DNA of 39,868 nt from Kiritimatiellales bacterium (GTDB lineage: Bacteria > Patescibacteriota > Gracilibacteria > Peribacterales > Peribacteraceae). The position numbers and the translations under genes are program-made. Location of the stretch: contig JAIPIN010000005.1 of assembly GCA_021734665.1 (NCBI GenBank), positions 1 through 39,868 of the forward strand. Direction: 5' to 3'. Below the pieces are notes generated by a model. That model saw nothing but the letters and a program-made list of their open reading frames with translations, searched no databases and was not told where the DNA came from. Below, in pieces: positions 1 to 7,278 of this stretch. Numbering within the stretch: position 1 is the first letter of the stretch; every line of letters starts with the position of its first letter.

Positions 1-373
1 ATGTCTTTGTTCTAGTAGACTGTCCACTCGCATCAATCATGTTGTATTCCACTTCGCCACCTTTTGCGATTGGGTAATCATACTGAGATATTTGAAATCC
101 CGGAGGAAGATCAGGATAAAAGTAGTGCTTACGATCAAAATGATTATCTTTTTGGATTTCACACCCAATTGCTAGTGATGCCCTCATGGCTTTTTTTATT
201 GCTTCTGCATTTGGGACAGGGAGTGTACCGGGGTGACCCATGCAAATAGGACACACTGTAGTATTGGGAGGTTTGCCGAATGCATCATTATCGCATGAGC
301 AGAACATCTTGGATTTGGTGCTCATTTGAGCGTGGACTTCTAATCCGATAATAGCTTCTAGTTCAACAGGCAT
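1..373 (-). CDS. gatB: Asp/Glu-tRNA(Asn/Gln) amidotransferase subunit B, N-terminal part
   Basis: This is the first 124 codons of GatB, read on the minus strand from an ATG at 373 and cut by the window edge. GatB, with GatA and GatC, amidates misacylated Glu-tRNA(Gln) or Asp-tRNA(Asn); it binds the tRNA and carries the kinase/transamidase site. The translation starts MPVELEAIIGLEVHAQMST and contains the CSC...CPICMGHPG zinc-type region and the KHYFYPDLPPGFQISQYD signature near residues 81-98, both hallmarks of the family. No Shine-Dalgarno is visible before the ATG. It is divergent from the sigma factor at 542. The truncation is only the window boundary. The identification is firm. Confidence 0.96.
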   Translation of the reverse strand, partial: MPVELEAIIGLEVHAQMSTKSKMFCSCDNDAFGKPPNTTVCPICMGHPGTLPVPNAEAIKKAMRASLAIGCEIQKDNHFDRKHYFYPDLPPGFQISQYDYPIAKGGEVEYNMIDASGQSTRTKT

Positions 374-541
374 AATTTCAATTCAAGAATAATAGATGAG
401 TAGGTCCTGAGTTTGCCGAAGGGCCGATGACGGCTTCTAGTTCTGGCATTGGTTGAATAGTAGCGTTTCATCCAACTTTTGGGCAAATAGAAGGGGATTA
501 ATTGTGTGATTGACAAATATGTAAATAATAGTAAATTATAA
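374..541. other. Divergent intergenic region gatB / sigma factor
   Basis: This 168-nt gap between two divergent genes has no convincing reading frame. Its right end holds a putative promoter for the sigma factor (510-537). The middle (about 411-460) is slightly GC-richer, with an imperfect inverted GCCGAAGGGCC-type stretch near 416-426, but no clear hairpin repeat like those elsewhere in the window. Confidence 0.5.
510..537 (+). promoter_or_regulatory. Putative sigma-70 promoter for the ECF sigma gene
   Basis: A perfect TTGACA (510-515) is followed after 16 nt by TAAATT (532-537). The expected start of transcription, 543-546, falls on the tandem ATG codons at 542/545, so the message would be leaderless or nearly so. 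The -10 box is weak, which lowers confidence. Confidence 0.5.
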
Positions 542-1216
542 ATGATGGAAAATGCAAATTTAGCAGAAATTCAAGCGGCCAGTACAGATGAAGATCTATT
601 GCTCGCATACAGAAACGAAGGTGATCGCGCAGCATTCACAGCCCTTGTTGAACGTTACAGAAAAGAACTTCTAAATTACCTTAGGAGATATCTTGGTAAT
701 GCAGACATGGCAGATGATGTATTCCAAGCAACGTGGCTTCAGGTTCATCTTAAAAGTGAATTTTTTGAACCTGGCAGAAAGGTACGACCATGGCTATATA
801 CTGTCGCGACTAATCAGGCGATTGATGCCAAAAGGCGAAATAGTAGGCATCAGATATTAAGTATTGATCATATGTATGGTGATGATGAAGAGGGAGTGAA
901 CTTTCAGAATTTACTTACAGGAAAAGGCCACGATCCTATTGAGAATGCAGAATTGGTAGAGCAATGTCAGCTTGTACGTCTAGCAGTTGAAAGTCTGCCT
1001 GATATATATCGAGAAGTTGTAGAGCTTATATATTTTAAAGGTTTAAAATATCGTGAGGCAGCGGAAGAGCTCGCTATCCCAGTTGGCACGGTTAAGTCGC
1101 GTATTCACAGTGCAATACACAGATTGAATATTGCTTTAAACAAAGAACAGTTAAGTTTAGAACTGGATGAAGACGCAGAAACAATGGTTCTAAATAGTAT
1201 TACTAAGGCTGCGTAA
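542..1216 (+). CDS. RNA polymerase sigma-70 family (ECF-type) sigma factor
   Basis: A 224-residue sigma factor with region 2 at about residues 16-100 (DEDLLLAYRNEGDRAAF; RPWLYTVATNQAIDAKRR is the -10-binding helix area) and region 4 at about 145-198 (LPDIYREVVELIYFKGLKY, then the helix-turn-helix YREAAEELAIPVGTVKSR). Region 3 is absent, as in ECF factors. An acidic linker of about 40 residues separates the two regions, and about 25 residues follow region 4. It would redirect RNA polymerase to a dedicated promoter set. No adjacent anti-sigma gene is visible. The block YLGNADMADDVFQATWLQVH resembles sigma factors I associate with Planctomycetes; this is recognition by eye only. The start could be either of two adjacent ATGs (542 or 545). 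The 3' end overlaps def (convergent) by 14 nt. Confidence 0.92.
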   Translation: MMENANLAEIQAASTDEDLLLAYRNEGDRAAFTALVERYRKELLNYLRRYLGNADMADDVFQATWLQVHLKSEFFEPGRKVRPWLYTVATNQAIDAKRRNSRHQILSIDHMYGDDEEGVNFQNLLTGKGHDPIENAELVEQCQLVRLAVESLPDIYREVVELIYFKGLKYREAAEELAIPVGTVKSRIHSAIHRLNIALNKEQLSLELDEDAETMVLNSITKAA

Positions 1217-1661
1217 GTGGATTTTGGTAATCCACAATCAAAACATTATCTAGATGATCTACTTCGTGCTGGATAACACGAGCATCGTATCCGTTGAGTT
1301 TTCGTTCTTGTTCGTTTCCTTTTATATCCAAGTATCTAACTGTGATTTCGGTTGGTCGTTCTACTTTTACATCTATTCCCGGCAGGCTTAAACAACCCTC
1401 TTCCACAATATCTGTTTCTTTGCCTTTCCATGTTATCTCTGGATTGATCATTGCTGTGCACTTTCCGTTAAAAGTAGACCAGCACATTCTCAACGAGTAT
1501 CCAACTTGAGGAGCTGCTATCCCAATGCCGCCTTCTTCTTTCATTGTATCTTTCATATCCTTGAGCATTTTTAGGATATCTTTTGTGACTTTAGGAATTA
1601 GCTCCGTCTTCTTTCTTAGAATCGGATTATCGGCACCAGTCTGAATGGTAAGAGCTGCCAT
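1203..1661 (-). CDS. def: Peptide deformylase
   Basis: A 152-residue peptide deformylase, which removes the formyl group from the N-terminal methionine of nascent proteins in the cytoplasm. All three family motifs are present: GIGIAAPQ (residues 45-52), EGCLS (88-92, Cys90 as metal ligand) and HEVDH (132-136, two His ligands and the catalytic Glu). The length is typical of compact bacterial forms. The gene converges on and overlaps the end of the sigma gene by 14 nt. The start ATG lies only 8 nt from a repetitive hairpin arm (1669-1701), and no Shine-Dalgarno is visible. Confidence 0.96.
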   Translation of the reverse strand: MAALTIQTGADNPILRKKTELIPKVTKDILKMLKDMKDTMKEEGGIGIAAPQVGYSLRMCWSTFNGKCTAMINPEITWKGKETDIVEEGCLSLPGIDVKVERPTEITVRYLDIKGNEQERKLNGYDARVIQHEVDHLDNVLIVDYQNPLTQP

Positions 1662-1668
1662 ATGTAAA

Positions 1669-1756
1669 GTATCTAGTATCTAGTATTTAGTATCTAGTAT
1701 TAAACGGAAAAATTCTGTTGTTTTACCCTAAATACGAAATACTAAATACGTGATAC
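1669..1756. repeat. Word-repeat hairpin between dnaQ-like gene and def (word TAGTATC/T)
   Basis: The left arm 1669-1701 is four or five near-copies of TAGTATC or TAGTATT. The right arm 1728-1756 (CTAAATACGAAATACTAAAT and on) is its imperfect reverse complement. The loop is about 26 nt. The right arm runs into the last codons of the exonuclease gene (stop at 1742-1744). Confidence 0.75.
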
Positions 1757-2320
1757 TTCTCTGCGTCCGGCTTTCTGTTTCAAAATATCTTCTGATTCTA
1801 TATTGCCGAGCTTAAGCATTTTAAGCAGCGCTTTAGCTGTTAGTAGAACATCAGGAAGTGCACGGTGACGATTATCAGGAAGTTCGAGCCCTAGGCGAAT
1901 CGCAAGGGCATCTAAGTTATGACGGAATTCCTGTGGGAACACACTCTGGCTTAGTCTCATTGTGCAAATTGCTTCAGGTATATCTATGTATCCCCAGCAG
2001 TGTTCTTTTTCTACTTCTAAGAAGCCAAGATCGAATGATGCATTGTGAGCCACCAAAAGTGAGTCTTGTGCGAAGTCCAAAAACATTGGAATCACCTGAT
2101 CAATCGTTGGGGCGCCGAGTACATCTTCATTATGGATGTGATTTATTTGTGCAGCTTCTGCTGGAATATCTCGTTCGGGGTTCACCAAAGAACTGAAAGG
2201 TGCATCTTCTTGGATTACTCCATTTTCGATACGCAGTGCGGCCAGTTCAATAATTTTATGACCGCGTTTTGGATCTAAGCCTGTTGTTTCTACGTCAAAA
2301 ATTGTGAAATTTGGAAGCAT
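1742..2320 (-). CDS. DnaQ-like 3'-5' exonuclease (DEDDh family)
   Basis: A 192-residue DEDDh exonuclease of the DNA polymerase III epsilon type. Exo I is FDVETTGLD (Asp9, Glu11), Exo II is HNASFDLGF (Asp97) and Exo III is HRALPD (His152, Asp157), so all catalytic residues are present. It has no fused helicase or GIY-YIG domain. It probably proofreads during replication or trims 3' ends; by sequence alone I cannot tell polymerase-bound epsilon from a stand-alone exonuclease. A TATAGT box (minus strand, 2334-2329) ends 8 nt before the ATG, suggesting a leaderless transcript. The 3' end of the gene is part of the repeat hairpin that separates it from def. Confidence 0.93.
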   Translation of the reverse strand: MLPNFTIFDVETTGLDPKRGHKIIELAALRIENGVIQEDAPFSSLVNPERDIPAEAAQINHIHNEDVLGAPTIDQVIPMFLDFAQDSLLVAHNASFDLGFLEVEKEHCWGYIDIPEAICTMRLSQSVFPQEFRHNLDALAIRLGLELPDNRHRALPDVLLTAKALLKMLKLGNIESEDILKQKAGRREVSRI

Positions 2321-2388
2321 GGGTGTCGACTATACATGATGAGAATTCTTAATCGAGTGAGTTTACTTGACGCGCAACTGCGCAATGG

Positions 2389-2470
2389 ATAATTGACAAT
2401 TGATAATTGATAATAACGAGCAGAAACTCTGAAAGAACATTATCAATTATTCATTATCAATTATCAATTT
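2389..2470. repeat. Word-repeat hairpin before nth (word AATTGATAAT)
   Basis: The left arm 2389-2415 repeats AATTGATAATTGATAAT-type words. The right arm 2439-2470 is the reverse complement (ATTATCAATTATCAATT). The spacer is 23 nt (2416-2438). The structure ends 6 nt before the nth start codon and leaves no room for a Shine-Dalgarno sequence. Confidence 0.85.
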
Positions 2471-2476
2471 GCTCAT

Positions 2477-3118
2477 ATGAAGCAACTTACTATGCATGAG
2501 ATTCTAGAGAAACTTGAAGAGTTATACGATCCCCCCAAGTCATTTCTCGATTGGAATACGCCACTTGATCTATTGGTTGCAACTCTTTTGAGTGCTCAGT
2601 GCACGGATCTACGTGTGAATATTGTCACCAAAAAACTTTTTAAGCGCTGCCGCACGGCGCAAGACTATCGCGATATCCCACGGGATGAATTAGAGGCGCT
2701 TATTCATTCTTGTGGAACGTATCGTGTGAAGGCAAAACATATTCAGGAGCTTAGTCAGATTCTTATAGAGAAGCATCAAGGCAAGGTGCCCGATACCATG
2801 GAGGAGCTGATTGAATTACCGGGTATTGGACGTAAGACTGCCGCCATTATTCTGTATGCAGTATTCGATAAGCTGGAAGGAGTTGCAGTGGATACTCATG
2901 TGATGCGCTTGGCTCAACGTTTGGGGCTTTCAAAAAATAGTACGCCCGAGAAAATAGAAAAAGACCTGATGAAGATTGTTCCTAAGGAGCAATGGGGGAG
3001 GCTTAATACTTTGTTAATTAGTCATGGAAGGGCGGTGTGTACTGCGCGTAAGCGAAAATGTGGGAATTGTGTGTTTAAAGAGCAATGTCCTTCGTCTTTG
3101 TGTGGTAATGATACTTGA
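2477..3118 (+). CDS. nth: Endonuclease III (DNA glycosylase/AP lyase)
   Basis: A 213-residue endonuclease III, the base-excision repair enzyme that removes oxidised pyrimidines and cleaves the abasic site. The helix-hairpin-helix ELPGIGRKTAA carries the catalytic Lys120. The catalytic Asp139 is in VDTHV. The C-terminal [4Fe-4S] loop is Cys188-X6-Cys195-X2-Cys198-X5-Cys204, the exact family spacing. Residue numbers are nearly those of E. coli Nth (K120, D138), so the ATG at 2477 is well supported. The stop codon TGA (3116-3118) lies inside the -35 box of the next gene's promoter. Confidence 0.97.
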   Translation: MKQLTMHEILEKLEELYDPPKSFLDWNTPLDLLVATLLSAQCTDLRVNIVTKKLFKRCRTAQDYRDIPRDELEALIHSCGTYRVKAKHIQELSQILIEKHQGKVPDTMEELIELPGIGRKTAAIILYAVFDKLEGVAVDTHVMRLAQRLGLSKNSTPEKIEKDLMKIVPKEQWGRLNTLLISHGRAVCTARKRKCGNCVFKEQCPSSLCGNDT

Positions 3119-3142
3119 CACAATCTAGTACTATTCTATAAT
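3115..3142 (+). promoter_or_regulatory. Consensus sigma-70 promoter, leaderless configuration
   Basis: TTGACA (3115-3120), a 16-nt spacer, then TATAAT (3137-3142): both hexamers match consensus. Transcription should begin near 3149-3151, directly at the ATG at 3151. The -35 box overlaps the nth stop codon. This is the clearest promoter in the window. Confidence 0.85.
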
Positions 3143-3150
3143 TTCACTCC

Positions 3151-3438
3151 ATGGATGAATCTCCACGTTGTGAGCTTGGCAAACTTGAACCTTTGGATAG
3201 AAGCTTGATTGGCAATGGGTTCTATACGCTTGGGATTGATCCAGAATTATATAATCAGCTTGGCATTACGCCTGATAGAATCTTTAAGGTGCAGACGGCT
3301 CCTGCAGCACGAATTTTAGAAGAAGTTCGAGCCAATCTGCATGTTGTAATTGTTGTGGACCTGGAGCCTCAAGAGATTTCGTTAGCTGAATGGCCTCTGC
3401 TGCCAGGTGATAGAGTGAAGTTGCGACCTCGTGACTAA
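3151..3438 (+). CDS. Small conserved-looking protein of unknown function
   Basis: A 95-residue soluble protein that I do not recognise. There is no signal peptide, membrane segment or cysteine pair. The middle (GFYTLGIDPELYNQLGITPD) and the end (LLPGDRVKLRPRD) look like a compact alpha/beta fold; LPGDRVKL resembles the strand-turn of small beta-barrels, but this is only an impression. The perfect promoter 8 nt upstream argues that it is a real, strongly transcribed gene with a leaderless message. It stands alone: nth precedes it and a lipoprotein gene follows after about 100 nt. Confidence 0.75.
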   Translation: MDESPRCELGKLEPLDRSLIGNGFYTLGIDPELYNQLGITPDRIFKVQTAPAARILEEVRANLHVVIVVDLEPQEISLAEWPLLPGDRVKLRPRD

Positions 3439-3541
3439 GCTGTGTGAGTAAGGAAGTTTTTTGTAATCTCGATTACTAATGGTTGGGACGATTTTATCTA
3501 TAATTACGACGTACTTTTCTTATTTTCTCACACATAGCCAT

Positions 3542-4036
3542 ATGAGAGTTCAGCCCTTTTTATTACTGCTTAGTCCGATTGTGCTTGCGGCATGCACACT
3601 ACCTACTGTGATGGATCAGGATGATTCCATGATGAAAGATGATACTGAAATGATGAACGATGATTCCATGATGAAAAATGATACTGAAATGATGAACGAT
3701 GATGCGATTGTGGAAGACGATGACACCATGATGGCAAAGGCTGAATATCGAGCGTATCAAGACGGGGTGATTGGTAACGGCACTGCTTCTGTTCTGTTCT
3801 TCCACGCTGCGTGGTGCCCCATCTGTAAAACTGCAGATAGCGTCTTGCAATCTTGGTATCCATCTGCAGATCTGTTGCACATCTATAAAGTGAATTACGA
3901 CACAGAGCTCGAGCTTAAGAAGCGTTTTGGCATTGTCCAGCAGCATACGTTTGTACGCTTGGATGCACAGGGGAATGTTGAAAAGATTGTGACAGGTCCT
4001 TCGGATTCTGCACTCAGATCTTTCCTTGCACTGTAA
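3542..4036 (+). CDS. Thioredoxin-like lipoprotein with Asp/Met-rich repeats
   Basis: From the ATG at 3542 the protein (164 aa) begins with a lipoprotein signal (MRVQPFLLLLSPIVLAAC, lipobox LAAC, Cys18). The frame is open further upstream to 3479, but that start would bury the signal peptide. A low-complexity Asp/Met segment follows, containing a 13-residue unit (DDSMMKDDTEMMN) about twice. The C-terminal half is a thioredoxin-like fold with FFHAAWCPICK (Cys92-Pro-Ile-Cys95). It likely acts outside the membrane in disulfide exchange. The DipZ-like gene starts 16 nt after its stop, so the two probably form a redox pair. Met/Asp repeats could bind metal such as copper, but that is speculation. 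Confidence 0.85.
   Translation: MRVQPFLLLLSPIVLAACTLPTVMDQDDSMMKDDTEMMNDDSMMKNDTEMMNDDAIVEDDDTMMAKAEYRAYQDGVIGNGTASVLFFHAAWCPICKTADSVLQSWYPSADLLHIYKVNYDTELELKKRFGIVQQHTFVRLDAQGNVEKIVTGPSDSALRSFLAL
3620..3732 (+). repeat. Tandem 39-nt repeat encoding DDSMMKDDTEMMN
   Basis: About two near-identical copies of a 39-nt unit (GATGATTCCATGATGAAA and so on), flanked by shorter degenerate units, lie inside the lipoprotein gene. Such tandem copies can change number by slippage and would lengthen the spacer between the lipid anchor and the thioredoxin domain. Confidence 0.7.
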
Positions 4037-4052
4037 TACCATCCTTACACTT

Positions 4053-5885
4053 ATGAGTATCTACATTATCCTCTTCCTTGCAGGAGTGCTTACGATTCTT
4101 CTGCCTTGTATTCTACCTCTTATTCCAATTGTTCTGGGAGTAAGTATTGCCGGACGGAGTAAGTGGCGTCCACTACTTACTATTCTGGGGATGTTGGTGA
4201 GTTTTGTGGGGTTCACGTTCTTGCTGATTGTCGTCTTAAACCAATTTGTGGAAGTGGCGGATTACATGCGTATTGGAACGTATTACATCCTCTTACTTTT
4301 TGGATTGGGGTTCTTTACGCACAATCGTTTGTTACAATATGGAGGTGCCTTGCTTGGTGCATTCTTCTTTCTTGATAAAGGATTACCATCTGTAGTTGTT
4401 GCAGCACTTATTGGTGTCATTGCAATTCACGTAGGAGGCAAGGTTGCCACTGCGTTACAGAGTGTTGGGACGGACGTACAAACAAAAACGCGTGAAGGAT
4501 TGGGCGAAGCGCATCCGGCTACTGCGTTTATTATGGGATTAACCATGGGCTTGGTTTGGGTGCCCTGCGCAGGACCTGCTCTTGGTTTTGCATTTACACT
4601 TGTGCGTGAGCAACCGGGTCTCATGGCGCTCTTCTCCCTTACTGCATATGGGTTGGGGACAGCCGTTCCGCTCTTGTTGATCGGCTATGGGGGACAGGCC
4701 GCGGTGCATTCCGTACACGTACTCAACAAATACAGTGGCAGAATTAAACAGGTGGCGGGTGTTTTGCTGATTGTGACTGCCATCGCATTCCAGATGAACT
4801 GGTTTATCGGATTACAAACATGGCTGGTCGACAATACGAGTTTTGGAACATTAGGAACTGATCTAGAAGAAAAATTCTTCGGAGAAGATATGCCCGAGGA
4901 GGCGACTATGCCCGATGAGGATATGAAAGATACTTCTTTACCTACAAATAATATGAATCTTCCTACACTGCCTAAGCTTTCACGTGCTCCCGAACTTACA
5001 GGCCTAGGCCCTTGGCACAATTCCGATCCATTTACATTGGAAGAATTAAAAGGAAAAGTTGTTCTAGTAGATTTTTGGACCTATAGCTGTATCAATTGTA
5101 TTCGTACTATTCCTTATCTTCAGGAGTACACAGAAAGATTCAAAGATAAGCCTTTTGTGCTATTGGGAGTGCATTCTCCCGAGTTTGTATTCGAGAAGAG
5201 CGAGAAGAATGTTGCAGATGCTAATAAGCGACTAGGCGTAACTTGGCCAGTTGCACAAGATAATGATTTTGAAACATGGAAGGCCTTTGCAAACCGTTAC
5301 TGGCCTGCAAAGTATTTAATAGATGCAGAAGGATACATCCGTTATACACACTTTGGAGAAGGTGATTACGATGAAACTGATCTAGCCATACAAAGTCTAC
5401 TAAATGAGATTGGTGAGTTGGATGAACAGATGGATGTGGAAGAAGTTGCTACCACTCGTCGTCGAAATCAAACCCCAGAAACATATTTAGGAGAGAGAAG
5501 TTGGAATTCTCTTGGCAATAGCTCAGGATCTCCTACTCAAGAATTAGTATCTTACAAGGCTCCAGCAGATCTCAATCTGCATAGTTACTATCTAGTAGGA
5601 GATTGGCAGATGATGGATAGAGAGCGACAAGTATTAAAGAGTAAAGAGGGAGAAATCCGTATCAAATTCCTAGGATCAGAAATCAATCTAGTTCTAGGGC
5701 CCGAAGAAGGTACTAGTTCATCAAATGTAGACATAGAAGTTGATGGAGAGCATGTCTCATCTTTTAAAGTTGATAGATATGATCTATTTAATCTCTTCAC
5801 AGGAGAATATGGAGAACACGAGGTAATTCTACGGATCACCGGAGAAGGCGTTGCTGGATATGCGTTTACGTTTGGATCTAATTAA
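4053..5885 (+). CDS. DipZ-like cytochrome c biogenesis/thiol-disulfide protein (CcdA-TlpA fusion)
   Basis: A 610-residue membrane protein in three parts. (1) A CcdA/DsbD-type membrane domain, about residues 1-255, with the paired redox Cys in LLPCILPLIPIVLG (Cys19) and WVPCAGPALGFAF. (2) A linker rich in Asp/Met/Pro. (3) A TlpA-like thioredoxin domain with VDFWTYSCINCIRTIPYL (Cys346 and Cys349). A C-terminal beta-rich domain of about 140 residues follows, as in the mycobacterial DipZ family. It should carry electrons from cytoplasmic thioredoxin across the membrane to its own outer thioredoxin domain and probably to the lipoprotein encoded just upstream. The open frame extends to 4026, inside the upstream gene, but the ATG at 4053 gives the natural first membrane helix. 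Confidence 0.92.
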   Translation: MSIYIILFLAGVLTILLPCILPLIPIVLGVSIAGRSKWRPLLTILGMLVSFVGFTFLLIVVLNQFVEVADYMRIGTYYILLLFGLGFFTHNRLLQYGGALLGAFFFLDKGLPSVVVAALIGVIAIHVGGKVATALQSVGTDVQTKTREGLGEAHPATAFIMGLTMGLVWVPCAGPALGFAFTLVREQPGLMALFSLTAYGLGTAVPLLLIGYGGQAAVHSVHVLNKYSGRIKQVAGVLLIVTAIAFQMNWFIGLQTWLVDNTSFGTLGTDLEEKFFGEDMPEEATMPDEDMKDTSLPTNNMNLPTLPKLSRAPELTGLGPWHNSDPFTLEELKGKVVLVDFWTYSCINCIRTIPYLQEYTERFKDKPFVLLGVHSPEFVFEKSEKNVADANKRLGVTWPVAQDNDFETWKAFANRYWPAKYLIDAEGYIRYTHFGEGDYDETDLAIQSLLNEIGELDEQMDVEEVATTRRRNQTPETYLGERSWNSLGNSSGSPTQELVSYKAPADLNLHSYYLVGDWQMMDRERQVLKSKEGEIRIKFLGSEINLVLGPEEGTSSSNVDIEVDGEHVSSFKVDRYDLFNLFTGEYGEHEVILRITGEGVAGYAFTFGSN

Positions 5886-5914
5886 CTTGTAGCTTCTAGC
5901 CCCTAGCTTGTAGG
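5886..5914. repeat. Short word repeat before thyA (CTAG family)
   Basis: CTTGTAGCTTCTAGCCCCTAGCTTGTAGG-like text (given here by position) is built from the words TAGC, CTAG and CTTGTAG, including an inverted CTAGCCCCTAG core. The same family recurs at 16658, 38235 and 39667. Confidence 0.5.
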
Positions 5915-5925
5915 ATAAGTCTCCT

Positions 5926-6825
5926 ATGAGACAATACCTAACACTCCTACAGAAGATTCTCGACGAAGGTGTTCGTAAAGACGATCGTACAGGCACAGGT
6001 ACGCTGAGCTTGTTTGGATATCAGATGCGTTTTGATCTGCAGGAAGGATTTCCGCTTCTTACAACTAAAAAGGTCTACCACCGCGGGATAACACATGAGC
6101 TTTTATGGTTTCTTAAGGGCGATACTAACATTAAATACTTAGTTGATCGCAATGTGCGCATATGGAACGAGTGGCCTTACGAGGGTTACAAGAAAAGTGA
6201 TGAATTTAAAGGCGAGACACTAGACGAGTTTGTAGAAAAGATAAAAGAAGACGATGCATTTGCACAAAAGTGGGGCGACTTGGGTCCTGTATATGGTAAG
6301 CAATGGATCAGGTGGGAAGGAAAAGATGGTAAACACATCAATCAAATTAAGAACGTGATTGAAGAGATCAAAAGTAATCCAACTTCACGGCGTCTTATTG
6401 TAAGTGGCTGGAATGTGTCGGATATTCAGGAGCTCATTCATGGTAAAAGTTCTGCTCCACCTCTTTGTCACACTGTCTTCCAGTTCTATGTGCTCAATGG
6501 AAAGCTTTCATGTCAGCTTTATCAGCGCAGTGCAGATGTATTTCTTGGTGTGCCATTTAACATTGCATCCTACAGTATGCTCACACACATGATTGCACAG
6601 GAATGTGGTTTGGAAGTGGGCGATTTTATTCACACATTTGGTGACGCGCATCTCTACCTTAATCATATGGACCAAGCTATTACACAATTAGAGCGCGAAC
6701 CACGTTCACTGCCTCAGCTCAAGCTCAATCCGGATGTGAAGTCTGTGTTTGATTTTACGTTTGAGGACATTGAGGTGATTAATTATGATCCCTGTCCTGC
6801 TATTAAAGCGCCGATAGCGGTTTAG
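5926..6825 (+). CDS. thyA: Thymidylate synthase
   Basis: A 299-residue ThyA that converts dUMP to dTMP with methylene-tetrahydrofolate. Clear motifs are [18 protein letters not shown] at the N-terminus, the phosphate-binding [13 protein letters not shown], the catalytic Cys181 in [12 protein letters not shown], and [10 protein letters not shown]. It is longer than the 264-residue E. coli enzyme because of the insertion [18 protein letters not shown] at about residues 85-103, common in many other bacteria. folA lies downstream, as expected because ThyA generates dihydrofolate that FolA recycles, but a four-helix-bundle gene is wedged between them. Confidence 0.97.
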   Translation: MRQYLTLLQKILDEGVRKDDRTGTGTLSLFGYQMRFDLQEGFPLLTTKKVYHRGITHELLWFLKGDTNIKYLVDRNVRIWNEWPYEGYKKSDEFKGETLDEFVEKIKEDDAFAQKWGDLGPVYGKQWIRWEGKDGKHINQIKNVIEEIKSNPTSRRLIVSGWNVSDIQELIHGKSSAPPLCHTVFQFYVLNGKLSCQLYQRSADVFLGVPFNIASYSMLTHMIAQECGLEVGDFIHTFGDAHLYLNHMDQAITQLEREPRSLPQLKLNPDVKSVFDFTFEDIEVINYDPCPAIKAPIAV

Positions 6826-6828
6826 AGT

Positions 6829-6858
6829 AATAGAATAATGGAATATTGGAATATTAGG
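6829..6858 (+). repeat. Left inverted repeat of the four-helix-bundle cassette
   Basis: AT-rich words ATAGAATAATGGAATATT lie right after the thyA stop. The 17 bases at 6841-6857 (GAATATTGGAATATTAG) are exactly the reverse complement of 7257-7273 beyond the next gene. Confidence 0.85.
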
Positions 6859-6884
6859 GAAAAATGTAGCACAATGATCAACTC

Positions 6885-7244
6885 ATGAAGTCTTTTACTG
6901 ATTTAGAGGCGTGGAAAGAAGCAATGAATTTTGTTGAAGAGGTATACAAAATAACAGCTGATTTTCCGAAATCTGAGCAATATGGGATCACAAATCAGTT
7001 GAGGCGTGCAAGCACAAGTGTTGTTGCGAATATTGCAGAAGGTTTTGGACGATATTCTTATGCTGAGAAAGCACAAAGATATGTAATAGCACGAGGTGAA
7101 TGTTCCGAAGTTAAGGCATTTCTTCTTGTGGCTACTCGAGTGAAGTTAATTTCAAAAGAAGAGATTCATCATTTATTGGAATTGAATGATAAAGTTGGCA
7201 GACTACTTTCAGGACTTATACAATCATCTCGCAATCGTTCCTAA
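6885..7244 (+). CDS. Four-helix-bundle protein (23S rRNA intervening-sequence protein family)
   Basis: A 119-residue all-helical protein of the S23/IVS family (TIGR02436 type): FTDLEAWKEAM at the start, FPKSEQYGITNQLRRASTSV and ANIAEGFGRYS in the centre are its signature. In other bacteria these proteins are encoded inside intervening sequences of 23S rRNA genes, and also as free-standing genes; their molecular role is not known. Here the gene lies between thyA and folA, flanked by inverted repeats (6829-6858 and 7239-7275), as though the unit had inserted into a thyA-folA operon. The stop codon (7242-7244) lies in the right repeat. Confidence 0.93.
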   Translation: MKSFTDLEAWKEAMNFVEEVYKITADFPKSEQYGITNQLRRASTSVVANIAEGFGRYSYAEKAQRYVIARGECSEVKAFLLVATRVKLISKEEIHHLLELNDKVGRLLSGLIQSSRNRS

Positions 7245-7275
7245 TATTCTATTATTCTAATATTCCAATATTCTT
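7239..7275 (-). repeat. Right inverted repeat of the four-helix-bundle cassette
   Basis: The words CTAATATTC, CTATTATTC and CCAATATTC repeat from the last codons of the four-helix gene to 3 nt before the folA ATG. Bases 7257-7273 pair perfectly with 6841-6857; the surrounding words match imperfectly. Confidence 0.85.
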
Positions 7276-7278
7276 ATA

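Noticed and set aside
64-249. Plus-strand open frame of 61 codons
   Set aside because: It is antisense to the strongly conserved start of gatB and has no ribosome site.
3599-4042. Long minus-strand frames opposite the Asp/Met repeats
   Set aside because: Antisense to the thioredoxin lipoprotein; the Ile/His-rich repeats are only the reverse reading of GATGAT-type codons.
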